Below are positions 1 to 5,372 of a stretch of 10,025 nucleotides of DNA, in pieces. The notes beneath the pieces are model-generated. The model was not told where the DNA came from and did no database searches. It saw only the letters and a program-made list of their open reading frames with translations. Within the stretch, counting starts at the first letter, position 1. Each line of letters opens with the position of its first letter. Origin of the DNA: Clostridia bacterium (GTDB lineage Bacteria; Bacillota; Clostridia; Oscillospirales; Acutalibacteraceae); NCBI GenBank assembly GCA_024404065.1, contig JAKSQR010000047.1:1-10025 (forward strand), written 5' to 3'. The position numbers and the translations under genes are program-made.

Positions 1-401
1 TAGTTGTAATTGATGGTCAGGGCGGTAAGCTTGGCCAGCTTATAGTTGAAAATATTGTAAAAGAAAATGTAGATTGTGAGATTATTGCCGTAGGCACTAA
101 TTCTGCCGCTACAAGTGCAATGATTAAAGCGGGCGCTTCCGCAGGCGCAACAGGCGAAAACCCCGTCATAGTTGCCTGCCGTGATGCAGATATAATCACA
201 GGTCCTATCGGTATTGCCTTTGCTGACAGTATGATGGGCGAGGTTACGCCCAAAATGGCTGTTGCCATCGGTCAGAGCAGCGCAGTAAAGTATTTAATTC
301 CCCATTCCCACTGCAACAACCGTGTAATCGGGGTTAAAAAGATGAGCATGGCTGATATGGCAAAGGAAGTTGCAGAAAAAATTAAAGGAGAAGTAAAATG
401 A
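1..401 (+). CDS. DUF3842 family protein (5' end cut by window)
   Basis: The reading frame is open from the window edge (first full codon at position 3) to a TGA at 399-401, giving 132 visible residues. I recognise the DUF3842 family of small clostridial proteins, which are about 135-140 residues, so only a few N-terminal residues are missing. The visible N-terminus carries VIDGQGGKLGQ, a glycine-rich loop after a beta strand that resembles a Rossmann-type nucleotide-binding loop. Other family hallmarks are AVGTNSAATSAM, GATGENPV, TGPIGIAFADSMMGEVTPKMA and a C-terminal helix. There is no signal peptide or membrane segment in the visible part, so it is probably cytoplasmic. The biochemical function of the family is not known to me; nucleotide binding is an inference from the loop. 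The stop overlaps the next start (ATGA), and AAAGGAG inside its end serves the downstream gene, so the two genes are likely translationally coupled. Confidence 0.85.
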   Translation, partial: VVIDGQGGKLGQLIVENIVKENVDCEIIAVGTNSAATSAMIKAGASAGATGENPVIVACRDADIITGPIGIAFADSMMGEVTPKMAVAIGQSSAVKYLIPHSHCNNRVIGVKKMSMADMAKEVAEKIKGEVK

Positions 402-1867
402 GATATGTTTTATATGCTCTGCTTGCAGTAATCTGCATTTTTGTAATCTGCCTTGCAGTTGCAGTAATCAGAGCAATAAAAATCAAAGCAAAGCCTGCCG
501 AAGGTGAGGGCAAAGCTACCTATACACCTGAGGAGGAGGCAAAGTATGCAAAGATGCTCTCCGCTATGGTGCAGGTGCCTACAATCTCTGTGCCTGAGAG
601 TGAAAAAGCAGGTAAAGAGGTAGATATTTCAGAGTTTGATAAGCTTCAGGCTGTTATGGAGGAAAACTTCCCCCTTATCTTCAAAAATACTGAAATTACT
701 AAGTTTGAGGGCAATATACTTTTCCGTTGGCAGGGCAAAGACAGCACTAAAGAGCCTATACTTTTAATGGGCCATCAGGATGTTGTACCCGCCGCAGAAA
801 CCACATGGGAGCATGACCCGTTTTCAGGTGCTATTGAGGGCGGCAAAATTCACGGCAGAGGCGCTATGGACTGCAAATGCACAGTATGTGCTGAGATGGC
901 TGCTGTTGAGGAGCTTCTTGAGGAGGGCTTTGTGCCTGAAAGAGATGTTTACCTCGCCTACTCAAAGAATGAAGAAATCACCGGTGGCGGTGTTTATAAA
1001 ATAGTAAATTATCTTAAAGAGAAGGGCATCCGCCTTGCCTGTGCAATGGACGAGGGCGGCGGCATTGTAGATGGTATTCTGCCCGGTATGGAGGCACTTT
1101 GTGCCGCAGTTGGTATAGTTGAAAAGGGCACTGCTCACCTTAAGTTTACTGCTGAGGGCAAGGGCGGTCACTCCTCTACACCACCTAAAGATACACCTAT
1201 TGCAAGGCTCAGCGCCTTTGTATGTGATGTAGAAAAGCACGACCCATTCACCGCAAAATTCACCCCTGCTCTTGAGGCAATGTTCAGCCATCTTGCACCC
1301 TATCAGACCTTCCCATTCAGGCTTTTACTTGGCAACTTATGGCTCTTTAAGCCCCTGCTCAAGGTTGCTATGCCTATGGTTTCCCCTATGGCAAAGGCAT
1401 TCCTTCAGACAACCTGCGTGTTTACTATGAGCGGTGGCTCAGAGGCACCTAATGTAATACCCGACCACGCTTATGTGGTAGCAAATATCCGCCCATCAAT
1501 CCATCAGGATTTGGATGAGTGCTTCTCAATACTCTGCAACATTGCCGCAAAGTATGATATTAAGGGCGAAATCATTTTAGGTCAGAGTGCTTCAGCCGTT
1601 GTACCCCTTGACAGCGAAGAGCTTGCCTATGCAGGTCAGTGTGTTAAGGATTGCTTCCCCGGCTACTGCTTTACACCCTACCTTGTTACAGGCGGCACAG
1701 ACTGCCGTGACTATCAGCCCGTTACCGACAACTGCTTAAGATTTACCCCTATCCGTATGGATTCACAGCAGCTTGCAGCTATGCACGCAGCTAACGAAAA
1801 CATCAACACAGATGCAGTTGCTCAGGGCGTAAAATACTACAAATATTTCATTAAAAATCACAAGTAA
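398..1867 (+). CDS. Membrane-anchored M20 family metallopeptidase (PM20D1/carboxypeptidase-like)
   Basis: This 489-residue protein has an N-terminal hydrophobic segment at about residues 4-27 followed by basic residues, then an M20 zinc peptidase fold. The likely di-metal ligands are all visible: H126 in GHQDVVP (with D128), D158 in GRGAMD, E192/E193 in KNEE (general base and ligand), D218 in AMDEGG and H463 in AMHAANEN. The dimerisation (lid) domain has the conserved GGHSSTPP with H258. Length and motifs fit the carboxypeptidase S/PM20D1 branch, which hydrolyses or forms N-acyl amino acid or dipeptide bonds; the substrate here cannot be read from sequence. The charge pattern does not settle whether the catalytic domain faces in or out. 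The ATG at 398 is supported by AAAGGAG at 384-390 and by the ATGA overlap with the preceding DUF3842 gene. It is the last gene of its operon, ending 9 nt before a strong terminator hairpin. Confidence 0.9.
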   Translation: MRYVLYALLAVICIFVICLAVAVIRAIKIKAKPAEGEGKATYTPEEEAKYAKMLSAMVQVPTISVPESEKAGKEVDISEFDKLQAVMEENFPLIFKNTEITKFEGNILFRWQGKDSTKEPILLMGHQDVVPAAETTWEHDPFSGAIEGGKIHGRGAMDCKCTVCAEMAAVEELLEEGFVPERDVYLAYSKNEEITGGGVYKIVNYLKEKGIRLACAMDEGGGIVDGILPGMEALCAAVGIVEKGTAHLKFTAEGKGGHSSTPPKDTPIARLSAFVCDVEKHDPFTAKFTPALEAMFSHLAPYQTFPFRLLLGNLWLFKPLLKVAMPMVSPMAKAFLQTTCVFTMSGGSEAPNVIPDHAYVVANIRPSIHQDLDECFSILCNIAAKYDIKGEIILGQSASAVVPLDSEELAYAGQCVKDCFPGYCFTPYLVTGGTDCRDYQPVTDNCLRFTPIRMDSQQLAAMHAANENINTDAVAQGVKYYKYFIKNHK

Positions 1868-1876
1868 TTTTATCGG

Positions 1877-1906
1877 CTTCCCCTCACTCAGAGGGGAAGT
1901 TTTTTT
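1877..1906 (+). terminator. Rho-independent terminator after M20 peptidase
   Basis: A perfect 9-bp stem (CTTCCCCTC at 1877-1885 pairing with GAGGGGAAG at 1891-1899) with a 5-nt loop ACTCA is followed directly by seven T residues (1900-1906). It lies 9 nt after the stop of the M20 gene and upstream of the rpe promoter, so it separates the two transcription units. Confidence 0.93.
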
Positions 1907-1932
1907 GCTTTATAGTCACACTTATTTAACAT

Positions 1933-1945
1933 TCAACTGTGTTGA
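1933..1945. promoter_or_regulatory. Small palindrome overlapping the -35 box (possible operator)
   Basis: TCAAC-TGT-GTTGA is a perfect inverted repeat with 5-bp arms and a 3-bp centre. Its right arm shares four bases with the TTGATT -35 box at 1942-1947, a position where a bound repressor would block RNA polymerase. The arms are short, so chance occurrence is quite possible in this AT-rich stretch, and I do not recognise a specific regulator for it. Confidence 0.22.
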
Positions 1946-1970
1946 TTTTATATATATAATGTGTTATAAT
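1942..1970 (+). promoter_or_regulatory. Sigma-A-type promoter for the rpe-rnfDEA-...-folEP operon
   Basis: TTGATT at 1942-1947 and a consensus TATAAT at 1965-1970 are separated by exactly 17 bp, and TG at 1962-1963 forms an extended -10 element. The predicted start is near A1977, leaving a leader of about 90 nt before rpe. A second TATAAT sits at 1955-1960, one helical turn upstream, with only a poor -35 match (TTCAAC at 1932-1937) at the right distance. This is the only convincing promoter seen between 1868 and the window end. Confidence 0.75.
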
Positions 1971-2016
1971 AAACCGACTATGGTGAATAAGTGTTTTTAT
2001 TTTGAATTTCTCAGGT

Positions 2017-2040
2017 GAAGAAGGCTCTTTAGCTTTCTTC
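2017..2040 (+). other. Leader hairpin in the rpe 5' UTR
   Basis: GAAGAAGGCT (2017-2026) pairs with AGCTTTCTTC (2031-2040) to give a 10-bp stem with one G-U pair and a CTTT loop. No T-tract follows, so it is not an intrinsic terminator by itself. It ends 16 nt before the GAGG ribosome binding site (2057-2060) of rpe and could affect mRNA stability or translation. It does not match a riboswitch class that I can recognise. Confidence 0.5.
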
Positions 2041-2068
2041 GTAATCTATAAATAATGAGGTTGATTTT

Positions 2069-2725
2069 ATGTATAAAATTTCTCCTTCTGTGCTTGCAAG
2101 TGACTTCTCCCGCCTTGGTGATGAGGCTGAAAGAATGGAAAAATGCGGTGCTGACTACCTGCACCTTGATGTAATGGATGGTCACTTTGTGCCGAATATC
2201 AGCTTTGGCGCACCTGTAATAAGCTCAATCCGTAACAGATGCGGCTTAGTTTTTGATGTACATCTTATGATAAGCGAGCCCCTTAAATATATTGATGATT
2301 TTAAGAAGGCAGGTGCTGATTTAATTACATTTCATATTGAAAGTGATTCACCTGTTGAAGAAACTCTTGATAAAATCCACGCAGTGGGCTGCAAAACAGG
2401 TCTTTCAATTAAGCCTAAGACCCCTGCTGAGGATGTATTCCCCTACCTTGATAAAACAGATATGATTCTGGTTATGACCGTAGAGCCCGGCTTTGGTGGT
2501 CAGAGCTTTATGTATGACACAATGGATAAGGTTACCGCTATCCGTAACGAAATTAACCGCAGAGGTCTTGATGTAGATATACAGGTAGACGGCGGCATAA
2601 ACGAAGAAACAGTTAAAGTTGCTGCTAAGGCAGGCGCAAATGTATTTGTAGCAGGCAGTGCAGTATTCCGTGCAGAGGATGCCTCTGTAATGATAGAAAC
2701 TCTCAGGAAAAACGCTGAGAATTAA
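2069..2725 (+). CDS. rpe: Ribulose-phosphate 3-epimerase
   Basis: Interconverts D-ribulose 5-phosphate and D-xylulose 5-phosphate in the non-oxidative pentose phosphate pathway; cytoplasmic. The 218-residue length is normal for the family and the TIM-barrel signatures are all present: SPSVLASDF near the N-terminus, LHLDVMDGHFVPN with metal ligand H32 and catalytic D34, FDVHLM with H65, the phosphate-loop segment VEPGFGGQSF (138-147), QVDGGI with the second catalytic aspartate D174, and VAGSAVF (194-200). The ATG at 2069 is preceded by GAGG (2057-2060) at 8-nt spacing. It is the first gene after the promoter at 1942-1970 and lies 13 nt ahead of the rnfD-like gene. In many Firmicutes rpe sits beside rsgA and thiN, so leading an Rnf-like/GH13/folate cluster is less usual. 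Confidence 0.97.
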   Translation: MYKISPSVLASDFSRLGDEAERMEKCGADYLHLDVMDGHFVPNISFGAPVISSIRNRCGLVFDVHLMISEPLKYIDDFKKAGADLITFHIESDSPVEETLDKIHAVGCKTGLSIKPKTPAEDVFPYLDKTDMILVMTVEPGFGGQSFMYDTMDKVTAIRNEINRRGLDVDIQVDGGINEETVKVAAKAGANVFVAGSAVFRAEDASVMIETLRKNAEN

Positions 2726-2738
2726 GGAGTGAAACAAC

Positions 2739-3707
2739 TTGTCAGGCAAACAGGAAAAATCTGCTGAGGGCTACTCAACCGCCCGTATATTCGGCGATTA
2801 TCTGCTTATGCTTTTAGTGCCTGCCGTTGTTTCCATCTACTATTACGGAAATGCGGCACTATCCACACTTATGGTATGCGCTTTTACGGCCTTAGGCTGT
2901 GACATACTTGGCAGTGCGCTTATAACAAAGCAGTTTTACATTAAAGATACAAGTGCCATCTGCTCAGGCATTATGATAGCTCTTATGCTGCCTGCAACCG
3001 CTCCCCTTTATGTGGGCGCCCTTGCAAGTGCCTTTGCAGTTATAGTAATCAAAGTTCCCTTTGGTGGCGGCAAGCACGCACCCTTTGTGCCCGCTGCAGC
3101 TGGCTTTGCCTCAGCGGCAGTATGCTTTAAGGAGTATGTATTTACATACAGCGGTGGCAGAGATGGTATGGTTACAAGAAGCCTTGGTGCTACCCTTCAT
3201 TCAGGCGGCTCATTAAGGCTTACCGCCACAACAGTAATTGATATTTTAACAGGCAACTTTTATGGTCCTATGGGCACAGGCTGTGTGATTATATTTATAG
3301 CCTGCATTGTGTTTATGGCAATCCGCCGTAAGAATGCTCTTATCACCGCCCTTGGATTTATAGTATCCTGCGCAGTTATTGCCGTATTATTCCCCCGCAC
3401 AAACGGCACCCGACTTTCAAGCCTTGTGCTTGAAATATGCTCAGGCTCCCTTCTCTTTACAGCTCTGTTTTTAATGACAGACTATGCAACTCAGCCGAAG
3501 CACAGTATAAATAAGATTTTGTACGGCTTATTTACCGGCATTATCTTTATGGCAATGAGGCACCTTGGTGCTTACGAAGAGCCTGCCTGCTTTGCAGTGC
3601 TTTTAGGCAATGCCTTCAGCTCATTTACGGATATCTTAGCTGAGAGGCTTCAGGTTATTTTCACCTCTAAAAAAGGTACAATGGAGGTAAAGATAGATGA
3701 AGCTTAA
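2739..3707 (+). CDS. RnfD-like integral membrane protein (divergent)
   Basis: A 322-residue protein with about nine to ten hydrophobic segments, matching RnfD/NqrB in length and layout. In the Rnf complex, RnfD carries covalent FMN and takes part in electron flow between ferredoxin and NAD coupled to ion pumping. Recognisable blocks are DTSAICSGIMIALMLPAT (70-87; cf. DG-VTGLLLALTLPPT), VPFGGGKHAPFVPAA (106-120; cf. FGGLGQNPFNPA), a GAT triplet at 150-152, LTGN (170-173), and LMTDYATQP with EEPACFAVLLGNAFSSFTD near the C-terminus (cf. FATDPVTSP and EGVAFAVLLMNA). T152 sits where the FMN threonine of SGAT is expected, but the motif reads SLGATL instead of SGATP. Translation most likely starts at TTG 2739, because AAGGAG (2724-2729) stands 9 nt upstream and the first in-frame ATG would remove most of the N-terminal region. 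It overlaps the rnfE-like gene by 11 bp, with no rnfG between them. Confidence 0.82.
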   Translation: MSGKQEKSAEGYSTARIFGDYLLMLLVPAVVSIYYYGNAALSTLMVCAFTALGCDILGSALITKQFYIKDTSAICSGIMIALMLPATAPLYVGALASAFAVIVIKVPFGGGKHAPFVPAAAGFASAAVCFKEYVFTYSGGRDGMVTRSLGATLHSGGSLRLTATTVIDILTGNFYGPMGTGCVIIFIACIVFMAIRRKNALITALGFIVSCAVIAVLFPRTNGTRLSSLVLEICSGSLLFTALFLMTDYATQPKHSINKILYGLFTGIIFMAMRHLGAYEEPACFAVLLGNAFSSFTDILAERLQVIFTSKKGTMEVKIDEA

Positions 3708-4491
3708 ATTCAGTGATGTATTCTTTAAGGGGGCAGTTGAGTATAACCCTGTTGTAATACAGTGCGTTGGTCTTTGCCCTGTAATACTTGCATCCACAAA
3801 CCTGAAGGATGCCCTTATAATGTCCGCTTTGATACTTGCAGATTTAATTATAAACTGCTTTATCGCAAGTGCATTACTTAAAAAAATTCCCAGAGCAATC
3901 CGTGTGGCAATCTATATGCTTGTAAGCCTTCTGATTGTTTTACCCACACTCTGGTTTATCGGCAGCAAATCACTTATGACTATGAGCCTTGCTATGAGGG
4001 TCTGCATTCCCCTTGTTGCAGTAAACTCTGTAACTGCTGTACATTGTGAGCAGTTTGCCGTAAAAAATAACGTACGCCTTGCCCTTTATGACGGCATTGC
4101 CGCAGGCTTTGGTGTAATGTTTATACTTGTTATCCTTGGCGTTTTAAGAGAGATTATCGGCAACGGCTCAATTCTCGGTTATCCTCTTGACCTTACATTT
4201 AAGCTCAGCGGTCTGCTTATGCCCTACGGTGCTCTTGTAGTGCTTGGCTTTATTGCAGCTATCTCAAAGGCTGTATTTACAGGCGGTCAGAAGCAGAAGC
4301 CTGCAGAGGAGAAAACTACCGAGGAAACTCCCGCAGAGGCACCCGCTCATGAGGAAACTGTGCCTGAGCAGATTGAGCTTGACCTTAACTACGTGGATAA
4401 CGAAAATGATGAGTATGCTTACCTGCTCTCATCAGTAAATGAGCTCATCGCCTCCTTTGCAGACGATAAGGAAGGAGGTAACGAAGAATGA
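3697..4491 (+). CDS. RnfE-like membrane protein with acidic C-terminal tail
   Basis: The 264-residue protein has six predicted membrane segments in about residues 17-193 and aligns with RnfE/RsxE/NqrD through NPVVIQCVGLCP, the IPRAIRVAIY block, IPLVAVNS, EQFAVKN, YDGIAAGFG and LREIIGNGSI. RnfE and RnfA normally share an intramembrane [2Fe-2S] cluster, each giving two cysteines. Here the GLCP cysteine is kept (C27), but the VNC cysteine is serine (S111). Other cysteines lie at 23, 54, 103 and 117. Residues 196-264 form a tail rich in Glu, Pro and Thr, then Asp/Glu, which typical RnfE proteins lack to this extent. The start at ATG 3697 is supported by GGAGGT (3683-3688) and by overlap with the RnfD-like gene. 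The stop overlaps the next ATG (ATGA), preceded by a perfect AAGGAGG (4472-4478). Confidence 0.83.
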   Translation: MKLKFSDVFFKGAVEYNPVVIQCVGLCPVILASTNLKDALIMSALILADLIINCFIASALLKKIPRAIRVAIYMLVSLLIVLPTLWFIGSKSLMTMSLAMRVCIPLVAVNSVTAVHCEQFAVKNNVRLALYDGIAAGFGVMFILVILGVLREIIGNGSILGYPLDLTFKLSGLLMPYGALVVLGFIAAISKAVFTGGQKQKPAEEKTTEETPAEAPAHEETVPEQIELDLNYVDNENDEYAYLLSSVNELIASFADDKEGGNEE

Positions 4492-5072
4492 AAATAATTG
4501 CAGGTCTTTTTGTTACCGCCCTTTACACAATATTTGTGCAAAACCTTGTAATGTGCTCCGGCCTTGGTATGAGCGAAGCTATGCGTGTAGCCTCACGACC
4601 CGGCACATTTATAAAGTTTGCCTTTATGATTTCAGGCTTCTCCACAATCACAAGCCTTTTATGCAGTCTTATAGGCAGCTTTACAAGCCTTTACACATCT
4701 TATGTGGTAAAAGCTACTGTTTACGCAGTTGTGCTTGCCTCAGTTTACATTGTGGCAGCTGCTGTTATTGCAGTATTTACCAGAGATAAAGAGCTGCTTG
4801 GCACCCTTGGTATAGCAGCGCTCAACACCCTTGTATTTGCAGTGCCTTACATTAACGATACTGCAAACTACAACCTTTTAAGAAGTATCGGCTCCGGTCT
4901 TGGTGCAGGCTTTGCCTTTGTGCTTGCTGCCGCACTTATTGGCTCAGGCGCTAAAAAGATAGAAAAAAATACTAAAATACCCGAAATTTTCAAGGGCACA
5001 CCTGCCATGTTTTTCTATGTGGCAATTATCTCCCTTGGATTTATGGGATTCACAGGCACAACCCTGTTTTAA
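4488..5072 (+). CDS. RnfA-like membrane protein lacking the Fe-S cysteines
   Basis: A 194-residue, six-segment membrane protein of the same length as RnfA/RsxA (about 193). The C-terminus ends in ISLGFMGFTGTTLF, very like the RnfA ending (LAFMGFSGL), and the N-terminal VQNLVM matches VNNFVL. A gap-free comparison of the first half-repeat places S29 (GLGMSEA) where RnfA has the cluster cysteine (GLCPFMG). In the second half-repeat T114 (LNTLV) replaces the cysteine of TTNCAVLG. The only cysteines are C23 and C59. RnfA normally pairs with RnfE as an inverted-topology partner around the cluster, so the DEA membrane core looks preserved while its cofactor ligands do not. RnfB, which normally follows RnfA, is absent; a 92-residue protein takes its place 21 nt downstream. 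The assignment rests on remembered family sequences, not on a search. Confidence 0.8.
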   Translation: MKIIAGLFVTALYTIFVQNLVMCSGLGMSEAMRVASRPGTFIKFAFMISGFSTITSLLCSLIGSFTSLYTSYVVKATVYAVVLASVYIVAAAVIAVFTRDKELLGTLGIAALNTLVFAVPYINDTANYNLLRSIGSGLGAGFAFVLAAALIGSGAKKIEKNTKIPEIFKGTPAMFFYVAIISLGFMGFTGTTLF

Positions 5073-5093
5073 TACTGAAGAAGAAGTGACACA

Positions 5094-5372
5094 ATGAAAA
5101 AAGGAACAATAGATAAAGCACTAAAGCCTTCACAGCGTAAAAGTATTTCAGGCTACTCTGCAAAATTTGCTCACAGCCCTGATATGGACATAAGAGCAAA
5201 AAGGCGTAACATTGCACGTATTGTAATAATTGCTGCTGCAATTATCGCCCTTGTGTACATTGGTTTCTTTTTAACCGACGTACTTATCAGAATATCTGAA
5301 GTACCACCTGTTAACGCACATATTTCTACGGAGGCTCACTCATGGATTTCATTCCTTTTAACTCAAGGCTGA
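5094..5372 (+). CDS. Small single-pass membrane protein, unknown function
   Basis: I do not recognise this 92-residue protein. Residues 1-40 are basic and polar (KPSQRKS, then RAKRRN just before the membrane), residues about 41-60 form one strongly hydrophobic segment (ARIVIIAAAIIALVYIGFFL), and about 30 residues follow. By the positive-inside rule the N-terminus faces the cytoplasm and the C-terminus lies outside. There are no cysteines, so it is not a shortened RnfB, and it lacks the flavin-attachment motif expected of RnfG. It begins 21 nt after the RnfA-like gene behind a weak purine-rich AGAAGAAG stretch (5077-5086), and its last 31 nt overlap the start of the GH13 gene. Same strand, close spacing and a normal membrane-protein pattern support a real gene. 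A role as an accessory subunit of the Rnf-like trio is only a guess from position. Confidence 0.7.
   Translation: MKKGTIDKALKPSQRKSISGYSAKFAHSPDMDIRAKRRNIARIVIIAAAIIALVYIGFFLTDVLIRISEVPPVNAHISTEAHSWISFLLTQG

Noticed and set aside
962..1291. Minus-strand open frame of 109 codons inside the M20 gene
   Set aside because: It lies wholly within a well-supported M20 coding region and its translation is cysteine-rich with no recognisable domain, so it is a shadow frame.
2017..2040. Leader hairpin as an intrinsic terminator or known riboswitch
   Set aside because: No T-tract follows the stem, and the roughly 90-nt leader lacks the conserved cores of riboswitch classes I know (for example FMN, TPP, SAM, THF).
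2405..2749. Minus-strand open frame of 114 codons across the end of rpe
   Set aside because: It overlaps the conserved rpe phosphate loop and QVDGGI motif, and its Cys/Tyr-rich translation looks like antisense of coding DNA.
4439..4789. Plus-strand frame of 116 codons overlapping the RnfE-like/RnfA-like junction, rich in Cys, Ser and Arg
   Set aside because: The high cysteine content tempted an iron-sulfur reading (RnfB-like), but spacing does not fit CxxCxxC clusters, and the frame conflicts with the well-supported RnfA-like gene with its perfect AAGGAGG site.
5094..5372. The 92-residue protein as a truncated RnfG or RnfB
   Set aside because: It has no cysteines for an Fe-S domain, no (S/T)GAT flavin motif, and ends at a normal stop overlapping the next gene without sign of frameshifted continuation.
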